Below, in pieces: positions 45,667 to 54,601 of a stretch of 64,000 nucleotides of DNA (the stretch's first letter is position 1; each line of letters opens with the position of its first letter). The stretch is from NCBI RefSeq assembly GCF_024707505.1, contig NZ_CP102604.1, forward strand, positions 992,001 through 1,056,000. The letters are read 5' to 3'. Both the position numbers and the translations under genes were made by a program. Source of the DNA: Pantoea sp. SOD02. GTDB taxonomy: Bacteria > Pseudomonadota > Gammaproteobacteria > Enterobacterales > Enterobacteriaceae. The notes under the pieces are model-generated. The model was not told where the DNA came from. It did no database searches and worked only from the letters and a program-made list of their open reading frames with translations.

Positions 45667-46828
45667 CCTCATTTTGCGCGGCCGTGATTACCGCACGTTG
45701 CAACCGATTGAGCTGGAAATTGAGCACGGCACCATTATCGATGTGCGCGCGCTGAGCGAACTGGAAGAGGAGATTATCCTCGCGCCGGGCTTGGTCGATC
45801 TGCAGGTCAACGGCTTTCAGGGCGTCGATTTCAACCATTTTCCCTTCAGCGAAGAGGATGTGCTGCACGCCACGCGCGCGCTGTGGCAGCAGGGCGTCAC
45901 CAGTTTTTTGCCGACGGTGATCACCGCCATGCCGGAGGAGATTGCGCAGGCGATGCAGCGACTCGCCAGCGCCTGCCAGCATCATCCTGACGTGGCACGC
46001 GCCGTGCCCGGTTTTCATCTGGAAGGACCGTTTCTGTCGCCTGAAGATGGGCCGCGCGGCGCGCATCCGCGCGAGGCGATTCGCGCACCGGATATCGCGC
46101 TGTTCGACAGCTGGCAGCAAGCAGCGCAGCAGCATATTCGCCTGCTGACGCTGTCACCGGAATGGCCGCACAGCGATGCGCTGATCAAGCATTGTGTGGC
46201 GCAGCAGGTGCGCGTCGCCATTGGGCACACTTCCGCTACGCCAGAGCAAATTCATGCGGCGGTTGACGCGGGTGCCACGCTCTCCACTCATCTCGGTAAC
46301 GGCGCGCATCTGCAACTGCCACGCCATCCCAATTACATCTGGCAGCAGCTGGCTGAAGATGCGCTGACGGCTACCTTGATTGCCGATGGCGATCACCTGC
46401 CGGCGGACGTGCTGAAAGTGTTCCTGCGTGCCAAAGGCGAGCAAGCGTTGCTGGTCAGTGACGTCACTTCGTTTGCCGGGCAGCCGCCGGGCATCTATGA
46501 CACGGCGATTGGTGGCCGCGTGCAGCTCAGCGCCAGCGGACGCCTGAGCATCGCCGATGCACCGCAACTGCTGGCGGGATCGGCGCGTGGTTTGCTGGAG
46601 GGCGTGAATTTCCTGCTGCGCCAGCAACTGGCGACGCTGGCGCAGGCGATTGAGATGGCCTCCATACGTCCGGCGCGCCAGCTCAATCTGCCGCAGCAGC
46701 AAGGTTTAGCCTGCGGCGCTCCCGCCGATGTGTTGCTGCTTGCTGCTCAGCCGGATGGCAGCGTGGCGCTGCGCGGCTGTGTGAAGCAAGGCGCTGCGGT
46801 GTGGAGTGAAAACGCAGATTATCTTTAG
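45659..46828 (+). CDS. N-acetyl-amino-sugar-6-phosphate deacetylase-like amidohydrolase
   Basis: A 389-residue NagA-family enzyme: PGLVDLQVNGFQGVDFN, metal-site Glu in FHLEGPFLS, GHTSA, STHLGNGAH and the late Asp in VSDVTSF. The STHLGNGAH version differs from the THLYNAM of E. coli NagA, which points to a separate subgroup. It should deacetylate an N-acetyl amino-sugar phosphate before the NagB-like step. TTG start with GGAGG upstream, translationally coupled to the isomerase gene. No sugar kinase lies in the operon. Confidence 0.85.
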   Translation: MTNLILRGRDYRTLQPIELEIEHGTIIDVRALSELEEEIILAPGLVDLQVNGFQGVDFNHFPFSEEDVLHATRALWQQGVTSFLPTVITAMPEEIAQAMQRLASACQHHPDVARAVPGFHLEGPFLSPEDGPRGAHPREAIRAPDIALFDSWQQAAQQHIRLLTLSPEWPHSDALIKHCVAQQVRVAIGHTSATPEQIHAAVDAGATLSTHLGNGAHLQLPRHPNYIWQQLAEDALTATLIADGDHLPADVLKVFLRAKGEQALLVSDVTSFAGQPPGIYDTAIGGRVQLSASGRLSIADAPQLLAGSARGLLEGVNFLLRQQLATLAQAIEMASIRPARQLNLPQQQGLACGAPADVLLLAAQPDGSVALRGCVKQGAAVWSENADYL

Positions 46829-46953
46829 CGATTAAACAACGACTTACCTCTCGCTGCGCTTTGTTGTTGCGGACAAATCACCACGCTTTGCCAGGCTTAC
46901 TCTTTGTAGGGATTTGCTGTTTACATCAAAAACCAGAAGAAAGGAGGCCTAAC

Positions 46954-48480
46954 GTGAGCTATCAAACTGTCGTGGAACTCAAGTCGCTAGCGCAGCGCAA
47001 ACCCACCAAATTTACCGTCGGCGACACCGATGTGGTGTTGATTCGTGATGATGAGCGTGTGCAGGCGTTTCAGGCCAAATGTCCGCACGCCGGTGCGCCG
47101 TTAGAGCAGGGCGCGGTGTGTGGCGACAAGCTGATCTGTCCGTGGCACAAAGCGGTATTTCAGCTACAGGATGGTCAGATGTGCGAGCCGCTGGCGCTGG
47201 CGAATCTGAAGCGTTATCCGGTGCGCATTGAACAGGGTAAAGTGCTGGTTAGCCCGCAGGCGATGTCGCCCGCCAGTGTGTCTTCCGCACAAGGTGAGTC
47301 GCCGGTTTGCGTGATTCTCGGCTCGGGCGCGGCGGGCAGCGCGGCGATCTGGACGCTGCGCGATGAAGGTTTTAGCGGGCACATCGTGCTGATTGAGCGG
47401 GAATCGGCTGCGCCTTACGATCGCACCGCGCTGAGCAAATTCGTGCCTTCAGGCAAAATGGCGATTGAAGATGTACCGAAGCTGCTGAAGCAGGATGTGC
47501 TGGGCACGGTGGAGCGGATTCAGGGCGATGTCGAGCAGCTCAAAGTACTTGAGCAAACGCTGATCCTTAAAGGCGGCCGGCAGGTGAAGTTTGACCAACT
47601 GTTGATTGCCAGCGGCAGCGTGCCGCAAGCGCTGGATATACCGGGTAAAGATCTCGACGGCGTGCATCTGTTGCGCTCGCTCAATCAGGCCGATGAACTA
47701 CTAAAGGAAGTCGATAAGACCGAGCAACTGGTGATTATCGGCAACAGTTTTATTGGCATGGAGATGGCGGGATCGCTGCGTAATCGTGATGTTGATGTCA
47801 CGGTGATTGCGCGCCATCCGCTGCCGTTTACTAAACAGTTTGGCGAAGAGATTGGCCGCCATTTTTACGATCTACATCGCAGCAACGGCGTGAAGTTTGT
47901 CGAAGGCGATCCGGTGGCGCTGGAAGGCGAGGGCAAAGTGAATGCGGTGCGCCTAAAGAGTGGCAAAAAAGTCGATGCCAGTTTGGTGCTGTTTGGTACA
48001 GGCGTGGTGCCAGCGACAACATTCATCCACGATCTGCCGCTGGAAGAGGATGGCAGTTTGCTTACCGACAGCCAGCTGCGCGTAGCTGATAACATCTGGG
48101 TGGCCGGTGATATCGCCAGCTATCCGTCGGTGCATGGCCCACAACGCATTGAGCACTATCGCGTGGCGCATCAACAAGGACGCATCGCGGCGCTGAATAT
48201 GTTAGGGAAACAGATCCTGTATGATCGCGTGCCGTTCTTCTGGACCGCGCATTACGGGACGCGTTATGAGTATTTGGGGCATGCGGAAGAGTGGGATGAT
48301 TACCGGTTGCTAGGATCGCTGCAGAATAAGCAGTTTATCGCTTTTTATTGTCAGAAAGGGATGATTGCGGCGGTATGTTCTGCCGGGCTGTATACGCTGA
48401 CGGCAGCGCTGGTGCAGGAGATGCAGCAGCCCATGACGCTGGCGCAGGGTATTGCGTTGTATGAGGCGTATCAGGGGTAG
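46954..48480 (+). CDS. Rieske-FAD oxidoreductase (AIF-like / ferredoxin-reductase type)
   Basis: A 508-residue cytoplasmic protein. The N-terminal Rieske domain (about 5-105) has ligands C43 and H45 (CPHAGAPL) and C62 and H65 (CPWHK). It is followed by a pyridine nucleotide-disulfide reductase fold with FAD motif ILGSGAAGSAA (about 114), NAD motif IIGNSFIGMEMAG (about 265) and the second FAD motif IWVAGDIA (about 385). This fusion occurs in AIFL-type proteins and in some dioxygenase reductases. GTG start with AGGAGG upstream. No oxygenase lies nearby, so the electron acceptor is unknown. Confidence 0.88.
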   Translation: MSYQTVVELKSLAQRKPTKFTVGDTDVVLIRDDERVQAFQAKCPHAGAPLEQGAVCGDKLICPWHKAVFQLQDGQMCEPLALANLKRYPVRIEQGKVLVSPQAMSPASVSSAQGESPVCVILGSGAAGSAAIWTLRDEGFSGHIVLIERESAAPYDRTALSKFVPSGKMAIEDVPKLLKQDVLGTVERIQGDVEQLKVLEQTLILKGGRQVKFDQLLIASGSVPQALDIPGKDLDGVHLLRSLNQADELLKEVDKTEQLVIIGNSFIGMEMAGSLRNRDVDVTVIARHPLPFTKQFGEEIGRHFYDLHRSNGVKFVEGDPVALEGEGKVNAVRLKSGKKVDASLVLFGTGVVPATTFIHDLPLEEDGSLLTDSQLRVADNIWVAGDIASYPSVHGPQRIEHYRVAHQQGRIAALNMLGKQILYDRVPFFWTAHYGTRYEYLGHAEEWDDYRLLGSLQNKQFIAFYCQKGMIAAVCSAGLYTLTAALVQEMQQPMTLAQGIALYEAYQG

Positions 48481-48493
48481 AATCGGTGTTCAA

Positions 48494-48520
48494 AGGTCGC
48501 CATGAATGGCGACCCTACAA
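48494..48520. repeat. GTAGGGT-type intergenic palindrome
   Basis: One intact TCGCCAT copy between the converging Rieske-FAD and proC genes, 7 bp before the proC stop. Confidence 0.85.
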
Positions 48521-48526
48521 CTACGA

Positions 48527-49339
48527 TCACTGCTTACTCAACGCCTCTGACTTCGCCATACACTGCTGCATCGCGTTAATCACCGCCGCGCGGAAGCCTT
48601 TCTCTTCCAGCACTTTCACCGCTTCGATGGTGGTGCCGCCTGGCGAGCACACCATATCTTTCAGCTCGCCCGGATGCTTACCGGTTTCCAGCACCATCTG
48701 CGCCGAGCCTTTTACCGCCTGCGCCGCGAACTGATACGCCTGCGCACGCGGCATGCCGCCGAGCACCGCTGCATCGGCCATCGCTTCGATAAACATAAAC
48801 ACATACGCTGGCGCTGAGCCACTGACGCCAACCACCGCGTGAATCAGGTATTCATTCACCACCGCCGCTTTGCCGAAGCTCTCGAAAATCCCCACCACTT
48901 CATCCACCTCATGCGCTTCCACCAGCACGTTTGGCGTCACCGAGGTCATGCCTTCGTTCACCAGCGAGGGCGTATTGGGCATCACGCGGATGATTTTGCG
49001 ATCGTGGCCGAGCACCGACGCCAGAGAATCCAGCGTCACGCCTGCCGCAATCGAGACCACCAGCACATCTTTCTTCAGCTGGCCGGCAAGATCTTTCAGC
49101 ACTTTGAGAATCACATTAGGTTTCACCGCGCCAAACAGGATATCCACTTCGCGCGCCAGACTTTCCACGCTATCTGCGGCGGTGACGCCATATTGCTGCG
49201 CCATCGCCTGATTGGTGGCGGGCTTACGGTCGAATACCCAGATATTGGCGGGGGCGATCTGCCCGCTGTTGACCAGTCCGCTAATAATGGCTTTCGCCAT
49301 ATTGCCGCAGCCGACAAACCCGATTTTCTTCTCCAGCAT
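48527..49339 (-). CDS. proC: Pyrroline-5-carboxylate reductase ProC
   Basis: A 270-residue enzyme for the last step of proline synthesis, reducing pyrroline-5-carboxylate with NAD(P)H. It has the nucleotide site GFVGCGNMAKAI, the MPNTP motif and the C-terminal signature GVSGSAPAYVF...GGMPR...PGELKDMVCSPGGTTIEA. The start at 49339 (MLEKKIG) has GAGGAT upstream; the 36 codons before it are not conserved. Divergent from yaiI, as in E. coli. Confidence 0.96.
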   Translation of the reverse strand: MLEKKIGFVGCGNMAKAIISGLVNSGQIAPANIWVFDRKPATNQAMAQQYGVTAADSVESLAREVDILFGAVKPNVILKVLKDLAGQLKKDVLVVSIAAGVTLDSLASVLGHDRKIIRVMPNTPSLVNEGMTSVTPNVLVEAHEVDEVVGIFESFGKAAVVNEYLIHAVVGVSGSAPAYVFMFIEAMADAAVLGGMPRAQAYQFAAQAVKGSAQMVLETGKHPGELKDMVCSPGGTTIEAVKVLEEKGFRAAVINAMQQCMAKSEALSKQ

Positions 49340-49486
49340 CGCTTTATCCTCTAAGTGGTTCATTTTCTGTGGGGGTAAGCTTACGTCAGCAGGGATTAAT
49401 AACAAGGCGGGCGGCCAGCAAAAACAGTTGCGATTCTGCCGCAGCACGGCAAGATCAGCCTCATTGCCGGTTAAGAAGGATTCATC

Positions 49487-49930
49487 ATGTCGATTTGGGT
49501 TGATGCGGATGCCTGTCCCAATGTCATCAAAGAAGTGCTGTACCGCGCGGCCGAGCGCACCAAAGTTACCGTGACCTTTGTCGCCAACCAGCCGCTGCGC
49601 GTGCCGCCGTCGCCGTGGCTGAAAACGCTACAGGTCGCTGCCGGGTTTGATGTGGCGGATAACGAGATTGTGAAACGGGTGCAGCCTGGCGAGTTGGTGA
49701 TCACCGGCGATATTCCGCTGGCTGCGGAAGTGCTGGAGAAGGGCGCTGCGGCGTTGAATCCGCGCGGAGAACGTTACTCGACTGACACCATTCGTCAGCG
49801 CTTAACCATGCGTGACTTTATGGAGACGATGCGCGCCAGCGGGATTCAGAGTGGCGGCCCGTCGACCTTGAGCCAACGCGACCGCCAACTGTTTGCTAAC
49901 GAACTGGATAAGTGGTTACGTCAGCGCTAA
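49487..49930 (+). CDS. yaiI: UPF0178 (DUF188) protein YaiI
   Basis: A 147-residue protein of the YaiI/YqxD family, with the N-terminal [10 protein letters not shown] (acidic cluster as in PIN-like nucleases) and [13 protein letters not shown]. The biochemical role is unknown. Its stop codon directly abuts the stop of the converging DUF2076 gene, leaving no room for a terminator. Confidence 0.94.
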   Translation: MSIWVDADACPNVIKEVLYRAAERTKVTVTFVANQPLRVPPSPWLKTLQVAAGFDVADNEIVKRVQPGELVITGDIPLAAEVLEKGAAALNPRGERYSTDTIRQRLTMRDFMETMRASGIQSGGPSTLSQRDRQLFANELDKWLRQR

Positions 49931-50620
49931 TCAAACGAAGCTGTCATCGTCATCGTAGTCACCGCCAAAATCGCCGAAATCATTGTTATCCGCAACGTTG
50001 TTATCCCAACCCGAATTATCGTTGTTAAGGAACGCGTTGTTGCTGTCGTTGCCGTTAAAGGTGTCGAGGCTGTTATCCACCTGCGGCAGCGCCGGCTCGT
50101 TGATGATGTTAACGATCTCTTCTGGCTGTGAATGGTGGAACATGCTGGTCAGCATATCCGCCATCACCACGCCGCCCGCCACACCAACTGCCGTTTGCAA
50201 TGCGCCGCCGAGGAAGCCGGTGCCGCGTGCCGCCGGAGCATATTGCTGTTGTGGCGCTGGCGCATACTGCTGTTGCGGCTGCGGCGGTGGATTACCCCAC
50301 GCCGGTTGCTGTTGCGCTGCCGGGCGCGATCCGCCGCCAAACAAGCTTGAGAGAAAACCGCCGCTGCTCTGCTGCGGTGCCTGTTGCTGCTGCGCCTGCG
50401 CCAGACGATTTTCCAGATCCGTAACCTGCGCGTTGAGTTTTTTCAACGCCGCTTCCTGAATCAGGATCGCCTGCGACATGTAGTAAGGCGCGCCGGGCTG
50501 ATTCTGTAAATGCTGTTTGATTAACTGCTCTGCGCCAGCATCACGCGGGCCGCTTTGCGTTTCAGCCTGTTTCAGTCGGCTGAACAGATTTTCAATCAGT
50601 TGTTGTTCTTCGCTTTGCAT
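49931..50620 (-). CDS. DUF2076 family protein
   Basis: A 229-residue protein. The N-terminal helical part (about 1-80) begins MQSEEQQLIENLFSRLKQAE and includes GAPYYMSQAILIQEAALKKL. It is followed by a Gln/Pro-rich linker (about 80-140), a Gly-rich segment with one hydrophobic stretch (GGALQTAVGVAGGVVMADML) and an Asn/Asp-rich acidic C-terminus. This is the DUF2076 layout. No function is known; the repeated QQQYAPA units in the linker will vary between strains. RBS AGGAGG. Confidence 0.85.
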   Translation of the reverse strand: MQSEEQQLIENLFSRLKQAETQSGPRDAGAEQLIKQHLQNQPGAPYYMSQAILIQEAALKKLNAQVTDLENRLAQAQQQQAPQQSSGGFLSSLFGGGSRPAAQQQPAWGNPPPQPQQQYAPAPQQQYAPAARGTGFLGGALQTAVGVAGGVVMADMLTSMFHHSQPEEIVNIINEPALPQVDNSLDTFNGNDSNNAFLNNDNSGWDNNVADNNDFGDFGGDYDDDDSFV

Positions 50621-50903
50621 GGGGAACCCTCCTTTAAGGTATGCCTCATATATGAGGGCGCGACTTGAGAAAGTAAATCAGCGGCCTGGTAAGGAAATGT
50701 TGGCCGCTGTTACATTTGGCCCGATGCACGATTCATTCATTGTTTTTCGCTGGCTTTTCAAACGGCTAGCTTAAGATGTGACTGAAATACGCGTAAATCG
50801 TGCCTCGCGGGTGGCTGATAAAATAAAATCCAGGTATTATGCGACGCATTATTGACCTGATGACGTTGCCCGTGCGGCACATTACGGCGGAGGATGAGCC
50901 CGG

Positions 50904-51428
50904 ATGTCATTACCCATCTATCTGATCGGCGCACGCGGTTGCGGTAAAACCACTGTTGGCAAGGCGCTGTCACAAGCGCTGGGCTATGCCTTTAACGATA
51001 CCGATCACTATCTGCAACTCACTACGCAACGCAGCGTGGCGGAGATTGTGGCGTCTGAAGGGTGGGATAGTTTCCGCGCCCGCGAAACGGAATCGCTGCG
51101 TGCGGTCACCGCGCCGAATACGGTCATCGCTACCGGCGGCGGCATGGTGCTGGCTGAAGTGAATTGTCGCTTTATGCGCGAACACGGCCAGGTGATTTGG
51201 CTGAATGCGCCCTCAGAAGTGCTGGCCGATCGTCTGGAACATCAGCCGGAAGCAGCGCAGCGTCCTACGTTAACCGGCCGCCCGATTGCCGAAGAGATGG
51301 GCGATATCCTGCGTGAGCGTGCCCATCTGTATCGTCAAACCGCGCATCATGAAGTCAACGCGATGCAATCGCCCGATCGCGTGGTTGAGCAAATTCTGCA
51401 ATCGCTTTCTCTGGCGCGCGCCAGCTAA
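50904..51428 (+). CDS. aroL: Shikimate kinase II AroL
   Basis: A 174-residue kinase (E. coli 174) that phosphorylates shikimate in aromatic amino-acid synthesis. It has the P-loop [11 protein letters not shown], the shikimate-binding NDTDHYL and [10 protein letters not shown], the GGGMV motif and the lid arginine in RPTLTGRP. A ribosome-binding site (GGAGG) lies upstream. In E. coli it is TyrR/TrpR controlled; no clear TyrR box was seen in the 283-bp gap upstream. Confidence 0.96.
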   Translation: MSLPIYLIGARGCGKTTVGKALSQALGYAFNDTDHYLQLTTQRSVAEIVASEGWDSFRARETESLRAVTAPNTVIATGGGMVLAEVNCRFMREHGQVIWLNAPSEVLADRLEHQPEAAQRPTLTGRPIAEEMGDILRERAHLYRQTAHHEVNAMQSPDRVVEQILQSLSLARAS

Positions 51429-51536
51429 ACCCTCAGATTTCTCTCTGTTTTTTTGCAGCGATCCTCAGTTGTCTATACTTAGCGTTAGGCAGAGGATCAC
51501 CGCTGTCTGTGGACAACTGATAGAAGAGGGAAAACG

Positions 51537-51728
51537 ATGCCAACTAAACCACCCTATCCGCGCGTCGCGCGTATTGTCGCCGTTGAAAAAGGTTCGGCGG
51601 ATCAAACCGTCACCTGGTATGAATTACGTGCCGACCATCCCAAACCCGATACGTTAATTAGCGAACACAAAACTGAAGCCGAAGCGCAAGATGCAAAAGA
51701 GCGCTATGAAGATGCCGATAAAGATTAA
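51537..51728 (+). CDS. yaiA: YaiA family protein
   Basis: A 63-residue soluble protein ([39 protein letters not shown]) matching E. coli YaiA, which follows aroL and is co-transcribed with it. Function unknown. It is followed at once by an ERIC element and then, unlike in E. coli, by an inserted regulator/transporter block before aroM. Confidence 0.94.
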   Translation: MPTKPPYPRVARIVAVEKGSADQTVTWYELRADHPKPDTLISEHKTEAEAQDAKERYEDADKD

Positions 51729-51730
51729 CT

Positions 51731-51857
51731 TTACCCGTCATATTTCAAGCTGCCGGTGCGTTGGCTGCATGTGTTCACCCCAGTCACTTACCTAAGTAAG
51801 CTCCTGGGGATTCACACATTTGCCGCCTTCCTGCAGCTTGAACTATTTAGGGTAAAG
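51731..51857. repeat. ERIC element, second copy
   Basis: A 127-bp element containing AAGTAAGCTCCTGGGGATTC, identical in its core to the ERIC1R primer region. It marks the junction where gene order departs from E. coli between yaiA and aroM. Confidence 0.93.
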
Positions 51858-52085
51858 AATCTCAGCCGAAAAACTGCAATATTCCAAAAAAGTTACACAC
51901 TTTCCTGCTGAATATTTAACTCACCTGATTACGTCATTTATTTCCCACTTCACGCCGTATTTTATTCTGCCTTAAATTCCCCCAGAAACGTCCGGCTTAA
52001 AATTTGCGCTTGACCGCAAAAGCGTAGCGCTTTACTTTCTGTTTATTGATAGAGGAACTCAGTTCCATATAGTGAAACCGACACC

Positions 52086-52838
52086 ATGACCACACTCGAA
52101 AATGCCTCCGCCGTACTGAAGCTGTTTCAGCGCTTTGGCGTGACGCAGGGCCATCCCGGCTTAACCTTTACCGAGGTGGTGGATGCGTTGGGCTTGCCGA
52201 AAAGTACGGTATCGCGCCTGCTGGCGACCATGGAAAGTGAAGGCTTACTTGAGCGTGACACCGAAAGTCGCTGCTTCCAAATTGGTCGCGTGCTGCTGTC
52301 GGTGGCGGGTCACTATCTGTCGACGCCGTTAGTGGATAGCGCGTCGGCGCCGATGGCGCGTCTGGCGGCCAGCAGCGGCTGCATGGGCTATATCTCGGTG
52401 CTGGATGGTGACGATGTGCTGGTGATGCGCATGTATCACGGCCGTTTCTTCACCCAACTGGTGACGCCGCCGGGCACGCGAGTTTCATTAACCGGCACCT
52501 CGACCGGACGCGTGCTGCTGGCGCAGCTCAGTGATGAAGAAGTTCGCGATCGTTTTGCCAGCAACTGGCAGGCGGCGTCGATGAATTCGCCACTGAGTGT
52601 GGATGCCTTATGCCAGGAGTTAGCTGTGATTCGCCAGCAAGGCTGGGCACTGGCGCGCAATGAGACGCTGCCAGGCATCAGCTCGTTAGCGGTTGCGGTA
52701 ACCAATAAACATCGCGGTGAAAGTGCCGCGCTTTGTCTCTCGTTTTTATCGCAAGAAGCGGCGCCCGGTTATCCGGAGATGCTGCTCAGCGAACTACGCG
52801 CAACGGCTGCACTGATGGCCGAAAAGTACGGCGCATAA
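52086..52838 (+). CDS. IclR-family transcriptional regulator
   Basis: A 250-residue regulator with an N-terminal winged helix (about 5-65, TFTEVVDALGLPKSTVSRLL) and an IclR effector domain (about 80-248). It precedes an OPT transporter / DUF1177 / aroM operon on the same strand, from which a hairpin at 52905 separates it, and probably controls that operon. The effector is unknown. Weak ribosome-binding site. Confidence 0.9.
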   Translation: MTTLENASAVLKLFQRFGVTQGHPGLTFTEVVDALGLPKSTVSRLLATMESEGLLERDTESRCFQIGRVLLSVAGHYLSTPLVDSASAPMARLAASSGCMGYISVLDGDDVLVMRMYHGRFFTQLVTPPGTRVSLTGTSTGRVLLAQLSDEEVRDRFASNWQAASMNSPLSVDALCQELAVIRQQGWALARNETLPGISSLAVAVTNKHRGESAALCLSFLSQEAAPGYPEMLLSELRATAALMAEKYGA

Positions 52839-52904
52839 TCCTGTCCAAACAGGAAACCCTATTTTAGTTTTGAAGGCGTTTATTCGCGCCACACCAGGGA
52901 AATA

Positions 52905-52928
52905 GCAGGTCTTCGGACCTGCTTATTT
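52905..52928 (+). terminator. Terminator-like hairpin after the IclR gene
   Basis: GCAGGTC, TTCG tetraloop, GACCTGC, then TTATTTC. A strong stem with an imperfect U-tract, 66 bp after the IclR stop and 99 bp before the transporter gene. Confidence 0.65.
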
Positions 52929-53026
52929 CAATAATCAGGGAACGATTAATATAAAAACGTTGATGTCCCGCGTGTCGGGCGCTGCGAATTAACGCGTTTT
53001 CTACAGGGTGAAAATACGGGGATCTT

Positions 53027-54586
53027 ATGCGTCAAAATAATCCAATAAAAAGTGTTGGCGTTGCCTTAATGCTGGTTCTGCTGTCCGTTGCAGGCGCCAT
53101 CATTGGGGTTCAGCTTATTACCACCATTGGGGTGACACCCAATACCTCTATTATCGGCGCGCTGTTTGCCATGCTGCTGGCGCGTATTCCACTGCAATGG
53201 TTTCGTCGCTATCGCTCCATTGAAGTCCAAAACCTCGCGCAAACCGCCATCTCTTCTGCCACCTTCGGTGCCGCCAACAGCCTGCTGATGCCAATCGCGG
53301 TGCCGTGGGCGCTGGGCGAGCCGCAGCTGGTGCTGCCGCTGTTTGTCGGCGTCAGCGCGGCGATGCTGCTCGATGCTTATTTACTCTATCGCCTGTTTGA
53401 TACGCGCGTCTTCCCGGCCAGCAATGCATGGCCGCCGGGCGTGGCGGCAGCCGAAGCGATCAAAGCCGGTGATAAAGGTGGTCGTCAGGCATGGTTGCTG
53501 GTGGTGGGCATTGTCGGCGGCATCGTCGGTTCGATGCTGAAGATCCCCATGTCAGCATTTGGTACCGCGTTTATCGGCAATATCTGGGCGCTGAGCATGC
53601 TCGGTATTGGCTTCCTGTTACGTGCTTACGCGCAACCGGTTGCTGGCATTGATATCAACGCGCTCTATATTCCGCACGGCGTGATGGTTGGTGCAGGTTT
53701 GGTGGCGTTGATTCAGGTGGTGCAGGTGATTCGCAGCCGCCGCAATGATCAGGTCAACGTCAGCCGCAGCGACAACGAAGTGAAACGTTCGCTGGGTTTC
53801 GGCACCGTCGGCTACATCGTCATCTCCACGCTGCTGGCGCTGGCGGGCGGTTTGTGGAGCCAAATGGGCCTGCCGATGCTGGTGCTGTTTATCCTCTACG
53901 CCGCCTTTGCTGCCTTCGTGCATGAATTGATTGTCGGTATTGCCGCCATGCACTCGGGCTGGTTCCCGGCCTTCGCGGTGGCGCTGATTACCCTGATTCT
54001 CGGCATTCTGCTTGGCTTCCCGCCGCTGGCGTTGTGCCTGCTGTGCGGCTTTACTGCCGCCACCGGTCCGGCGTTTGCTGATATGGGTTATGACCTGAAA
54101 GCCGGCTTTATCCTGCGCGGCAACGGTGCCGATGTGCAGCAAGAGCTGTGGGGTCGCCGCATCCAGCTGATCGCCGCGATGATCGCCTTTGTGATCTGTA
54201 TTCCCGTGGTGTGGTATGCGCACACGATTTTCTTTGCCGAGAATCTGCTGCCGCCGGTGGCGCGCGTCTATGCCAAAACCATTCAGGCCGGAGCCGAGCC
54301 GGGTATTGCTGGAAATCTGCTGATGTGGGCGATTCCGGGCGCCATCATTCAGCTGATCGGCGGACCGAAGCGTCAGCTTGGTGTGTTGCTGGCGACCGGT
54401 TTATTGATCAACAACGCCGCTGCGGGTTGGGCGGTGATGGTGGGCATCACGCTGCGCATCATCATCCTGCGCGTGTGGGGCGAGCGTGGACGTTCACCGA
54501 TGGAGGTGATGGCCGCTGGATTTATCGCGGGCGACGCGCTCTACAGCTTCTTCCATTCACTCTTTGCCAGTGGCACCAAGAAATAA
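53027..54586 (+). CDS. OPT-family oligopeptide/metal-chelate transporter
   Basis: A 519-residue membrane protein with about 13-14 hydrophobic segments and OPT-type motifs: an early YRSIEVQNLAQTAISSATFG, NAWPPGVAAAEAIKAGDKGG, and a late RGRSPMEVMAAGFIAGDALY. OPT carriers import peptides, glutathione conjugates or metal chelates with protons. It is first of an operon with DUF1177 (15-bp gap) and aroM (1-bp overlap). The substrate is unknown; the partner genes suggest a peptide-like compound that is then cut and isomerised. Confidence 0.85.
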   Translation: MRQNNPIKSVGVALMLVLLSVAGAIIGVQLITTIGVTPNTSIIGALFAMLLARIPLQWFRRYRSIEVQNLAQTAISSATFGAANSLLMPIAVPWALGEPQLVLPLFVGVSAAMLLDAYLLYRLFDTRVFPASNAWPPGVAAAEAIKAGDKGGRQAWLLVVGIVGGIVGSMLKIPMSAFGTAFIGNIWALSMLGIGFLLRAYAQPVAGIDINALYIPHGVMVGAGLVALIQVVQVIRSRRNDQVNVSRSDNEVKRSLGFGTVGYIVISTLLALAGGLWSQMGLPMLVLFILYAAFAAFVHELIVGIAAMHSGWFPAFAVALITLILGILLGFPPLALCLLCGFTAATGPAFADMGYDLKAGFILRGNGADVQQELWGRRIQLIAAMIAFVICIPVVWYAHTIFFAENLLPPVARVYAKTIQAGAEPGIAGNLLMWAIPGAIIQLIGGPKRQLGVLLATGLLINNAAAGWAVMVGITLRIIILRVWGERGRSPMEVMAAGFIAGDALYSFFHSLFASGTKK

Positions 54587-54601
54587 TCCAGGGAATTCAT
54601 T

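Noticed and set aside
50621-50903. TyrR box before aroL
   Set aside because: Searched for a TGTAAA-N6-TTTACA type motif; no match good enough to report.
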